From Flavobacteriales bacterium (GTDB taxonomy: Bacteria; Bacteroidota; Bacteroidia; Flavobacteriales; Flavobacteriaceae), in contig PAGT01000039.1 in the NCBI GenBank assembly GCA_002705485.1, positions 3,592-12,336 of the forward strand: 8,745 nucleotides of DNA. Direction: 5' to 3'. A program made the translations under genes and the position numbers. Positions 1 through 7,025 of this stretch are shown here, one piece after another. The notes under the pieces are model-generated. The model worked only from the letters and a program-made list of their open reading frames with translations, was not told the DNA's origin and made no database searches. Within the stretch, counting starts at the first letter, position 1; each line of letters opens with the position of its first letter.

Positions 1-555
1 GATAATGGGATTTTATCATTATTATTTAATAAAATAAAACCTGAAAAAATTGTTGAAATAAGTATTTATAATAATTCTGTAACAAGTTTTCCTGTTCTTG
101 ATGTTTTTGTTAAGGTTGCTGCACACATTTACAGGGGGGGGAATATCGATTTAGTTGGAAACAAAACCGAAAAAGTTATTGATGTTCATGAAATCAATCC
201 AATATTGAATCAGAAAAAAAATGAAATTACAGGTCATGTTATTTACATTGATAATTATGAAAATGTGGTTATTAATATTACTAAAGATGTCTTTAAGAAA
301 TTTGGAAAATCAAGACCATATGTTATAAACGCAAGAAATTATCAATTTAAAAAAATCTATAAAAATTACAGTGATGCAATAAAGTTTGATATAAAAAAAG
401 AATTTAGGAAAGAAGAAGGAAAAAAAATAGCTCTTTTCAATAAATCAGACTATTTAGAACTTTCAATATACAAAAGCAATCCTGAACTTAGTGGTGGAGC
501 CAGTAGTCTTTTTGGATTAAAATATAGGGACGTAGTTACAATAAGTTTTCAATAG
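1..555 (+). CDS. SAM hydroxide adenosyltransferase (DUF62), 5'-truncated
   Basis: Partial gene: the reading frame is open from base 1, so the true start lies left of the window; 184 codons and a TAG stop remain. The family hydrolyses S-adenosylmethionine to adenosine and methionine in the cytoplasm and is related to bacterial fluorinases and chlorinases. Seen here: the fragment opens with DNGILS, the end of the family's PDNG motif; VAAHIYRGG at fragment residues 39-47 carries a His that probably corresponds to the active-site His of the Asp/Arg/His triad (the other two would lie in the missing part); the C-terminal domain starts near residue 77 with GHVIYIDNYENVV and ends with GGASSLFGLKYRD, as in Bacteroidota members. 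Full-length relatives have roughly 270-280 residues, so about a third is missing. A TTG at 205 could be called as a start, but the conserved upstream residues show that it is internal. Codons 45-47 contain a G8 run. Family assignment is firm; physiological role is uncertain. Confidence 0.9.
   Translation, partial: DNGILSLLFNKIKPEKIVEISIYNNSVTSFPVLDVFVKVAAHIYRGGNIDLVGNKTEKVIDVHEINPILNQKKNEITGHVIYIDNYENVVINITKDVFKKFGKSRPYVINARNYQFKKIYKNYSDAIKFDIKKEFRKEEGKKIALFNKSDYLELSIYKSNPELSGGASSLFGLKYRDVVTISFQ
134..141 (+). repeat. G8 homopolymer inside the SAM hydrolase gene
   Basis: Eight consecutive G residues lie in a strongly A/T-rich coding region and encode the Arg-Gly-Gly that follows the conserved VAAHIY segment. 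With eight Gs the frame continues into the conserved C-terminal domain. One G fewer gives a stop about seven codons later (at the TAG in gatttag), and one G more gives a stop about 17 codons later. The tract is therefore a possible slippage site, or a place where an assembly may miscount. Confidence 0.8.
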
Positions 556-556
556 A

Positions 557-572
557 AACACCATGAAGTGTT
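557..572 (+). repeat. short inverted repeat after the SAM hydrolase stop
   Basis: AACAC at 557-561 and GTGTT at 568-572 form a perfect 5-bp inverted repeat with a 6-nt loop, starting one base after the TAG stop. It is too weak, and lacks an adjoining T run, to call a terminator. It could be a weak RNA hairpin or chance. Confidence 0.3.
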
Positions 573-579
573 AATAAAA

Positions 580-614
580 TTGTTTTCTTATAAAAATTTA
601 AACTAATATATTTA
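580..614 (+). promoter_or_regulatory. possible Bacteroidota-type promoter for dnaN
   Basis: The only gap on the + strand (556-624) contains TTG at 580-582 and TATATTTA at 607-614. These resemble the Bacteroidota -33 (TTTG) and -7 (TAnnTTTG) elements; the second matches at all fixed positions except the final G. The spacer of 24 nt is longer than usual and the region is so A/T-rich that chance matches are expected. dnaN could equally be read through from the upstream gene. Confidence 0.2.
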
Positions 615-624
615 TAAAATATTT

Positions 625-1743
625 ATGAAGTTTATTGTTTCTAGCTCAAAACTTTTAAAAAATGTCCAGATTTTAGGTGGTATCTTAAATACAAATAACA
701 CCCTTCCTATTCTTGATTATTTTTTGTTTAAAATATCTAACAATAATTTACTTATTACTGCATCTGATTTAGAAACAACACTCACAGCTGAAGTAGAAAT
801 TGAAACAAAAGATGAACAATCTTTGGCAATACCTGCCAAACTTTTAATTGATACTCTCAAAACTTTTCCAGAACAACCATTAACATTCAATATATTAGAA
901 AATAATACTGTTGAAATTAGTTCAAGCCATGGAAAGTATGCTCTTGCGTATGCTAATGCCGATGAATTTCCACAAACAATCTTAATTACTGATCCAAATT
1001 CAACAAAAATTTCTTCACAGGTTTTGTACAATGCGATTAACACGACGATTTTTGCCTCAGGAAATGATGATCTTCGACCTGTAATGAGCGGAGTTTTTTT
1101 TCAATTTTCTAGTGAAGGTTCAACCTTTGTTGCCACTGATGCCCACAAATTAGTAAGATACGTTCGGATCGACTTCAAATCCAAAGATCTAGTTGAGTTC
1201 ATAATGCCAAAAAAACCTTTGAATATTTTGAAAGGAATTCTTTTAAATGGAGATTTTGATGTAGTTATTGAATTTAATGAAAGTAATGCAAAATTTATTT
1301 TTTCTAATTTGAGTTTAACTTGTAGGCTTATTGAAGGTAATTATCCAAATTATGAAGCGGTAATTCCCAAAGAAAACCCCAATATTCTTACAATAGATAG
1401 ATTAATGTTTTTAAATTCTACAAAAAGAGTAAGTATATTCTCAAACAAAACTACCCATCAGGTTAGATTAAAAATAAAAGGAAATGAGCTTTTAATCTCT
1501 GTGGAAGATTTAGATTTTAGTAACAAAGCAGAAGAAAGATTGGTTTGTAACTATGATGGTGAAGATATTGAAATCGGATTTAATTCAAAATTTTTGTTAG
1601 AAATGTTATCTAATTTAACAAGTGAGGAAGTAAAACTCGAGTTATCGCTTCCAAATCGTGCAGGGATCTTAACTCCAACTAAATCAATTACTGATTACGA
1701 AAAAATAACAATGTTAGTTATGCCAGTCATGCTCAATTCCTAA
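625..1743 (+). CDS. dnaN: DNA polymerase III subunit beta (sliding clamp)
   Basis: DnaN forms a ring-shaped dimer around DNA that tethers the replicative polymerase and recruits repair proteins. The 372-residue product has the family's usual length and three-domain layout (about 1-125, 126-250 and 251-372). Visible family segments include NTLPILDYFLF (25-35), ITASDLETTL (44-53), RPVMSGVFFQF (151-161), ATDAHKL (170-176), LIEGNYPNYEAVIP (235-248), NSKFLLEML (320-328) and the C-terminal MLVMPVMLNS (363-372), the Bacteroidota form of the MPMRL ending that lines the clamp's partner-binding pocket. The ATG at 625 gives the usual MKFIVSSSKLL amino end. There is no Shine-Dalgarno sequence; the upstream bases are A/T only, as is normal in Bacteroidota. 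It lies 69 bp after the SAM hydrolase gene, and its TAA stop overlaps the stop codon of the convergent dehydrogenase gene, so no separate terminator can sit between them. A T8 run at 1094-1101 is unremarkable in this base composition. Confidence 0.97.
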   Translation: MKFIVSSSKLLKNVQILGGILNTNNTLPILDYFLFKISNNNLLITASDLETTLTAEVEIETKDEQSLAIPAKLLIDTLKTFPEQPLTFNILENNTVEISSSHGKYALAYANADEFPQTILITDPNSTKISSQVLYNAINTTIFASGNDDLRPVMSGVFFQFSSEGSTFVATDAHKLVRYVRIDFKSKDLVEFIMPKKPLNILKGILLNGDFDVVIEFNESNAKFIFSNLSLTCRLIEGNYPNYEAVIPKENPNILTIDRLMFLNSTKRVSIFSNKTTHQVRLKIKGNELLISVEDLDFSNKAEERLVCNYDGEDIEIGFNSKFLLEMLSNLTSEEVKLELSLPNRAGILTPTKSITDYEKITMLVMPVMLNS

Positions 1744-3320
1744 AGATAATAATCTGTTCTAACAAAACTTGACTTTTTAGAATCAATCATTTCTCGTAAA
1801 ATATTTTTATTCAAATTATTGTCCTTCGAAGCTACAAAAGTTCTGATTGAGAATGACCTTAAAGCGTCATGAACACTTAGAGTTGAAACGGCAGAGTCCT
1901 TTCTTCCGGTGAAAGGGTATATGTCTGGACCTCTTTGGCATGCACTGTTTAAATTAACTCTACAAACTAAATTTACAAGTGAATCTATAATTGGTCCCAA
2001 AACACTTACGTCTTTTCCAAAAATACTAACTTGCTGTCCGTAGTTAGACTCTGCCATAAAATCTATAGGTTTTGAAACATCCGAAAATGATATAACTGGG
2101 ATTACTGGACCGAACTGTTCTTCTTTATAAACTCTCATTTTATCATTTACTGGGTATAAAATTGCTGGAAAAACGAAATTTTTATGTTTTTCACCTCCTT
2201 TATTATTAATAACCTCAGCTCCTAAATTTTTAGCATCCTCAATTAGATCTGAAATATAGTTAGGCTTTAAAGGTTCGGGTAAAGGTGTTAGCAAGGTGTT
2301 TTCCCAAGGTAAACCAAGCTTTAATTTATCAATTTTTTTTGAAAATTTATCCAAAAATTCATCTTTTACTTTATCGTGAACATAAAGTATTTTAAGAGCA
2401 GTACATCTTTGTCCGTTGTACGATAAAGTACCTGAAATACATTCGTCAACTGTTAAATCTATATCTGCATCTTCCAAAATAATTGCAGGGTTTTTTGCTT
2501 CCAAGCCAAGAACCAGTCTAAGTCTATTTTTTTGAGGATGTAAATCTTGAAGGGATATTGCTGATGAACTGTGACCTATCAATGCAAGAACATTTATTTT
2601 TCCTGTTTTCATAATTGGACTGGCTATTTCCCTCCCTCGTCCAAAAACGATATTAACCACCCCAGGGGGAAAAGATTTCTCAAAAGCTTCTAAAAGTGGT
2701 GCTATCAGTAAAACACCGTGTTTTGCAGGTTTGAAAATTGCAGTGTTACCCATTATGATTGCAGGAATCAATAGAGCAAAAGTTTCGTTTAACGGATAAT
2801 TATATGGGCCCAAACACAAAACAACTCCCAAAGGTCCTCTTCTAATAATAGCTCTCACACCAGAACTATTTTGAAAATTAGCACCTTTCCTGTCAATTGT
2901 TTTGTATTCATCAATTGTATCTTTAATATAATCTACAGTTCTATCAAATTCTTTTTCTGAATCTTTTAAGTTTTTTCCAATTTCCCACATCAACAATTTC
3001 ACTACTTCGTTTCTCTTTAATATCATCATTTGAACAAAAGCTTCCATACATTTAATCCTTTCATAAACTTTCATTGTTGGCCATTTTCCGGTTCCATTCG
3101 AGAAGGCATTATTAGCTGCATCTAAAGCTTTCAAAGCATGTTTTTCATCCATTTTTGGTGTTGTGCCTATAACAAAATGATCTTTATTTTCATTACTTAA
3201 AATTGTTGTAATAACATTAGTAAACTCACCTTTCCACGAATTGATTTTACCATTGATTAAAAAGGTATCATGTTTAATTGGTTTAGTGATTTTATATTTT
3301 TCAGGAATATTAATATTCAT
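1740..3320 (-). CDS. GapN-like NADP-dependent glyceraldehyde-3-phosphate dehydrogenase (ALDH superfamily)
   Basis: The 526-residue protein belongs to the aldehyde dehydrogenase superfamily and most resembles non-phosphorylating GAPDH, which oxidises glyceraldehyde 3-phosphate to 3-phosphoglycerate and yields NADPH. Seen: oxyanion-hole Asn174 in GPYNYPLN, cofactor-binding FKPAK (196-200), catalytic Cys306 in NGQRC, EEQFGPV (400-406), and the GapN-like NSACQRGPDIYPF (458-470). Odd: the usual ELGGK segment reads GLEAK (272-276), so the general-base glutamate position is Gly272 and a Glu lies two residues on at 274. I recall similar LEGKN/LEAKN variants in other GapN-like proteins, so this may define a subfamily rather than a defect. 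The ATG is 5 nt after the ilvC stop, so the gene is the last of the ilv operon; its TAG stop overlaps the dnaN stop on the other strand. Superfamily is certain, GapN specificity likely; another aldehyde substrate linked to branched-chain metabolism cannot be excluded. Confidence 0.85.
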   Translation of the reverse strand: MNINIPEKYKITKPIKHDTFLINGKINSWKGEFTNVITTILSNENKDHFVIGTTPKMDEKHALKALDAANNAFSNGTGKWPTMKVYERIKCMEAFVQMMILKRNEVVKLLMWEIGKNLKDSEKEFDRTVDYIKDTIDEYKTIDRKGANFQNSSGVRAIIRRGPLGVVLCLGPYNYPLNETFALLIPAIIMGNTAIFKPAKHGVLLIAPLLEAFEKSFPPGVVNIVFGRGREIASPIMKTGKINVLALIGHSSSAISLQDLHPQKNRLRLVLGLEAKNPAIILEDADIDLTVDECISGTLSYNGQRCTALKILYVHDKVKDEFLDKFSKKIDKLKLGLPWENTLLTPLPEPLKPNYISDLIEDAKNLGAEVINNKGGEKHKNFVFPAILYPVNDKMRVYKEEQFGPVIPVISFSDVSKPIDFMAESNYGQQVSIFGKDVSVLGPIIDSLVNLVCRVNLNSACQRGPDIYPFTGRKDSAVSTLSVHDALRSFSIRTFVASKDNNLNKNILREMIDSKKSSFVRTDYYL

Positions 3321-3325
3321 AATGT

Positions 3326-4792
3326 TTATTTAAGTTTTTTCATGCTGCTCATATTTTTTCTCAACGTCTTTCCTATGGACTCTATTGCATGATTTTTTGT
3401 AAGGGTATCAAATTTATTTAATAGTTCTTTGTCAAAAGTTTTTTTCTGGTTAATTTCTCCAATATGGGATTTGTTAATTCTGTTCATGAAATCGGAAAGC
3501 AAAGGTAAGCATGATTGGTTGAACAAATAACAACCGTATTCAGCTGTATCCGAGATTATTCTATTCATTTCGTATAGCTTTTTTCTTGCTACTAAATTTG
3601 CAATTAATGGCAACTCGTGTAATGATTCATAATATGCTGACTCATCAATTATTCCATTTTTTACCATAGTTTCGAACGCAAGCTCAACTCCAGATTTGAT
3701 AAAAGAAACCATCAAGATTCCTTTTTCAAAATAATCGTCATTTTTAATATTTTCAATCGAGGGAGTAGATTTTTCAAAATTTGTTTTTCCAGTATCTTCT
3801 CTCCATTTAAGTAAGTTGATATCATTGTTTCTCCAATCAATCATCATGTTTTTAGAAAAATTTCCATTCAAAATATCACTCATGTGTTTGTTAAATAAAG
3901 GGGTCATTATTTCTTTAAGCTCATTAGAAAGTCTATGAGCTTCAAACCTAGAGGAATCATCTAATTTATTCATCATTCCAGTGATACCATTATGCTTTAA
4001 TTCCTCAGTTATTGATTCCCAACCATACTGTATTAATTTTGATGAAAAACCAATATCATAACCCAAATCGACCATTTTATCAAAACAAAGGATTGAACCA
4101 CTTTGAAGTATACCACATAAAATGGTTTGCTCTCCCATAAGATCTGATTTAACTTCAGCAACAAATGATGATTCTAGAACACCTGCTCTGTGTCCACCTG
4201 TGGCATATGCATATGCTTTAGCGATCTTTAGACCAATTTTGTTTGGGTCATTTTCCGGATGAACAGCTAAAAGAGTTGGAACACCAAATCCACGAAGAAA
4301 CTCCTCTCTAACCTCACTTCCTGGACATTTTGGTGCAACCATAATTACTGTTATGTCTTTTCTTATTTTAAGACCTTCTTCAACAATATTAAAGCCATGC
4401 GAATATGATAAGACTGAATTTTTTTTCATTAAAGGCATAATTGATTTAACAACAGACGTGTGATTTTTATCTGGGGTTAAATTTAAAACTAAATCAGAAT
4501 TTGGAATGATTTGATCAATAGTCCCAATGTTGAAATTATTTTTTTTTGCGTTTTTATAGGAATCCCTATTTTGACTTATTGCTTCAGATCTTAACGCATA
4601 AGAAATGTTCAATCCAGAATCTCTCATATTTAAACCTTGATTCAAACCTTGCGCACCGCAACCAATTATTGCAATTTCTTTTCCCTTGAGTGGCTCTGTG
4701 CCATCTTTAAATTCAGAGGATTCCATAAATCTACACTTGGATAATTGGTCTTTTTTTTGATCTTCGTTTAAACTATTAAAATAATTTTCCAT
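3326..4792 (-). CDS. ilvC: ketol-acid reductoisomerase, class II (long form)
   Basis: IlvC catalyses the Mg2+- and NADPH-dependent isomerisation and reduction of acetolactate or acetohydroxybutyrate to the dihydroxy acid. The 488 residues match the long class II enzyme of E. coli (491) and align almost without gaps, so E. coli numbering applies directly. His132, Lys155, Asp217, Glu221, Glu389, Glu393 and Ser414 of the active site are all present. The Rossmann motif is GCGAQG (44-49), and Arg68, Arg76 and Ser78 of the cofactor loop are conserved, indicating NADPH preference. The long stretch VLESSFVAEVKSDLMGEQ (205-222) is identical to my recollection of the E. coli protein. The gene begins at an ATG whose A overlaps the last base of the ilvN stop (TAATG), a sign of translational coupling, and ends 5 nt before the dehydrogenase. 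The C-terminus is rich in Lys (MSSMKKLK). Confidence 0.97.
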   Translation of the reverse strand: MENYFNSLNEDQKKDQLSKCRFMESSEFKDGTEPLKGKEIAIIGCGAQGLNQGLNMRDSGLNISYALRSEAISQNRDSYKNAKKNNFNIGTIDQIIPNSDLVLNLTPDKNHTSVVKSIMPLMKKNSVLSYSHGFNIVEEGLKIRKDITVIMVAPKCPGSEVREEFLRGFGVPTLLAVHPENDPNKIGLKIAKAYAYATGGHRAGVLESSFVAEVKSDLMGEQTILCGILQSGSILCFDKMVDLGYDIGFSSKLIQYGWESITEELKHNGITGMMNKLDDSSRFEAHRLSNELKEIMTPLFNKHMSDILNGNFSKNMMIDWRNNDINLLKWREDTGKTNFEKSTPSIENIKNDDYFEKGILMVSFIKSGVELAFETMVKNGIIDESAYYESLHELPLIANLVARKKLYEMNRIISDTAEYGCYLFNQSCLPLLSDFMNRINKSHIGEINQKKTFDKELLNKFDTLTKNHAIESIGKTLRKNMSSMKKLK

Positions 4793-5325
4793 TACTTATT
4801 TTTTTTTATTTTTAAAATATCAGAAATATTCATTGCCTCTTTAGTTACAGAAATCCGACCAGACCTTACAAATTGTAATAAGCCAAATGGTTCTAAAGAA
4901 TTATATAAATCTTCAGTTTCATTTCGCCATCCTGTTTTTTCTATTACAAAATACTTAGGGGAAACAGTAACGATGTTAGCTTGACTATTTTTAATAATTT
5001 TTTGAATATCTTTTTTTTCGAACAAAGACTTTGACTTTACCTTGTACAGAGCGGTTTCTAAAAAAATGGTTTCTTTATCTGTGTGATAAAAAGCAGCAAT
5101 TACTTCAATTTGCTTTTCAATTTGTTTTATTATTCTTTTGATCTTAATTTCAGAAACAGTAACTAAAACTACAAATCTATATATATTATCAATCTCAGAT
5201 TGAGAGGAGGTTAAGCTTTCTATATTAACATGTCTTTTCAGAAAAATCGCAGATATACGATTCAATAAACCGATATTGTTTTCAGTATAAATAGAAACAG
5301 TAAATAATTTTTTTTCACTATCCAT
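4792..5325 (-). CDS. ilvN: acetolactate synthase small (regulatory) subunit
   Basis: The regulatory subunit of acetohydroxyacid synthase activates the IlvB catalytic subunit and usually confers valine inhibition. The 177-residue protein has an N-terminal ACT domain (about 7-82) and the C-terminal small-subunit domain (about 86-165). Aligned with E. coli IlvH, ENNIG (15-19) and VNIESLT (33-39) keep the residues equivalent to Asn11, Gly14 and Asn29 (here Asn16, Gly19, Asn34), where valine binds and where resistance changes map; feedback control is therefore likely. The C-terminal segment FVRSGRISVTK (152-162) corresponds to the VARSG region of IlvH. A Lys-rich tail (IKKNK), encoded by long A runs, extends beyond it. 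It starts with ATG 1 nt after the ilvB stop and its TAA overlaps the ilvC start by one base, placing it firmly in the operon. Divergent in sequence, as small subunits usually are, but the position between ilvB and ilvC removes doubt. Confidence 0.94.
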   Translation of the reverse strand: MDSEKKLFTVSIYTENNIGLLNRISAIFLKRHVNIESLTSSQSEIDNIYRFVVLVTVSEIKIKRIIKQIEKQIEVIAAFYHTDKETIFLETALYKVKSKSLFEKKDIQKIIKNSQANIVTVSPKYFVIEKTGWRNETEDLYNSLEPFGLLQFVRSGRISVTKEAMNISDILKIKKNK

Positions 5326-5326
5326 T

Positions 5327-7021
5327 TTAATCTAATCTAATATCTGAAACTGATGCACCAGAGGGAATCATTGGAAAGACATTCGCTTCTTTCTCAACAC
5401 AAACCTCTAAAAAATAAGGTTTATCAGATTTAATCATTTTGGCAACTCCATTTTTAAGCTCACTCCTTTTATCAACCTTATTGGCATCGATGTAGTAACC
5501 TTCAGCAATTTTTACAAAATCAGGATTAATCATCTCTGTTGATGCGTATCTTTTATCAAAAAATAATTGTTGCCACTGCCTAACCATACCTAAGTAATCA
5601 TTATTTAAAACAACTATTTTAACGGCAGCACCTGTCTGATATATTGTACCAAGCTCTTGAATAGTCATTTGGTATCCTCCATCTCCTATAATAGCGACTA
5701 CTTCTCTGTGAGGAGCTCCCATTTTAGCTCCCAACGCAGCTGGTAAAGCAAATCCCATAGTACCTAATCCACCAGATGTTATATTTGATTTAGATTCATT
5801 GAATTTTGCATATCTACAAGCCACCATTTGGTGTTGTCCAACGTCAGTTACAATGATAGCATCTCCGTTTGTTTCTTTATTAATTATTTTGATCACCTCC
5901 CCCATGGTCAATCCTTGTTTTGATGGATAAAGATCATCATGTATTACTTTTTTATACTCAATCTTATCAAATGAATGAAATTTAGAAATCCATTTATCGT
6001 GGGTGTTTTTAGAAATTAAATCGGTCAATAATGGAATAGTTTTTTTAACATCTCCAAGAACTGCAACGTCAACCTCAACATTCTTATTTACTTCAGCAGG
6101 GTCGATCTCCAAGTGTATAATTTTTGCCTGTTTTGCATAGGAATTTAAATTTCCTGTAACTCGATCATCAAAACGCATTCCTATTGCAATGAGAACATCG
6201 CATTGATTGGTCAACATGTTAGGACCATAATTTCCGTGCATTCCAACCATTCCCATATTTAATGAATGTTCAGTTGGCAGGGCCGAAAGTCCTAAAATGG
6301 TCCAAGCACTAGGGATACCACTTTTTTCAACAAAATTTTTAAATTCTTGCTCAGCATTTCCTAAAATAACGCCTTGTCCCCAAACAATCATTGGTTTCTT
6401 TGATCTATTAATTATTTTAGCAGCTTCTTTAATATCATCAATATTTAACTCAGGAACAGGTTTATAACTCTTAACATTAGTGCATTTATCATATTTAAAA
6501 TTCATCATTTCAAATTGAGCATCCTTTGTAATATCAATTAAAACAGGTCCGGGTCTTCCAGATTTTGCAATATAAAATGCTTTTGCAATTACAGCTGGAA
6601 TCTCAGAGGCTTTTGTGATTTGACAATTCCATTTGGTTACAGGTGTAGAAATTCCGATAATATCAGTTTCTTGAAATGCATCTGAACCTAATAGGTGTGA
6701 AGCTACTTGACCAGTAATACATACCATTGGAGTTGAGTCAATTTGTGCATCTGCAATACCTGTTACTAAATTAGTGGCTCCTGGACCTGAAGTTGCTGTA
6801 ACAACACCAACTTTTCCAGAAACTCTTGCATATCCTTGGGCAGCATGGGTTGCTCCCTGTTCATGTCTTGTCAAAACATGGTTTATTTCCTCTTGATATT
6901 TAAACAATTCATCATAAACTGGCATAATTGCTCCACCGGGGTAACCATATATCAAGTCTACACCCTCCTCAATTAAAGATTTAATTACTGCTTCGGCTCC
7001 AGAGATCATATTGTTTTTCAT
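5327..7021 (-). CDS. ilvB: acetolactate synthase large (catalytic) subunit
   Basis: This thiamine-diphosphate enzyme joins two pyruvates to acetolactate (valine, leucine) or pyruvate and 2-oxobutyrate to acetohydroxybutyrate (isoleucine). The 564 residues are of normal length with three domains: TPP N-terminal (about 5-170), central FAD-binding (about 190-330, with GMRFDDRVTGN at 281-291) and TPP C-terminal (about 370-545). The catalytic Glu54 lies in TRHEQGA, YGYPGGA (25-31) is intact, and the TPP/Mg motif runs from GDGG (446-449) to LNN (472-474). GMVRQWQ (478-484) retains the Trp that shapes the inhibitor channel. The position equivalent to plant Pro197 is Ala107 (GQVASHLLG), as I recall it also being in E. 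coli IlvI. The ATG at 7021 is 4 nt after the ilvD stop; a second ATG four codons on (before ISGAE) could also serve. ilvN follows after 1 nt, as expected for a two-subunit enzyme. Confidence 0.97.
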   Translation of the reverse strand: MKNNMISGAEAVIKSLIEEGVDLIYGYPGGAIMPVYDELFKYQEEINHVLTRHEQGATHAAQGYARVSGKVGVVTATSGPGATNLVTGIADAQIDSTPMVCITGQVASHLLGSDAFQETDIIGISTPVTKWNCQITKASEIPAVIAKAFYIAKSGRPGPVLIDITKDAQFEMMNFKYDKCTNVKSYKPVPELNIDDIKEAAKIINRSKKPMIVWGQGVILGNAEQEFKNFVEKSGIPSAWTILGLSALPTEHSLNMGMVGMHGNYGPNMLTNQCDVLIAIGMRFDDRVTGNLNSYAKQAKIIHLEIDPAEVNKNVEVDVAVLGDVKKTIPLLTDLISKNTHDKWISKFHSFDKIEYKKVIHDDLYPSKQGLTMGEVIKIINKETNGDAIIVTDVGQHQMVACRYAKFNESKSNITSGGLGTMGFALPAALGAKMGAPHREVVAIIGDGGYQMTIQELGTIYQTGAAVKIVVLNNDYLGMVRQWQQLFFDKRYASTEMINPDFVKIAEGYYIDANKVDKRSELKNGVAKMIKSDKPYFLEVCVEKEANVFPMIPSGASVSDIRLD

Positions 7022-7025
7022 AGTA

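Noticed and set aside
205..207. TTG as the start of a 116-residue protein
   Set aside because: The same frame is open from base 1, and the upstream residues (DNGILS, VAAHIYRGG) match the SAM hydroxide adenosyltransferase family, so the TTG is internal to a gene cut by the window edge.
717..1043. Antisense ORF within dnaN
   Set aside because: Lies entirely within a well-conserved gene, resembles no family I know, and is explained as a shadow frame.
1757..1782. TTCTAA / TTAGAA inverted repeat as a dnaN terminator
   Set aside because: Six A/T-rich pairs around a long loop and no T run after it; it lies in the dehydrogenase coding region and is probably chance.
4799..4807. T9 run at the end of ilvN as a terminator or slippage site
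   Set aside because: Encodes the Lys-rich tail of IlvN on the other strand, has no adjoining stem, and similar A/T runs are common here (for example T8 at 1094-1101).
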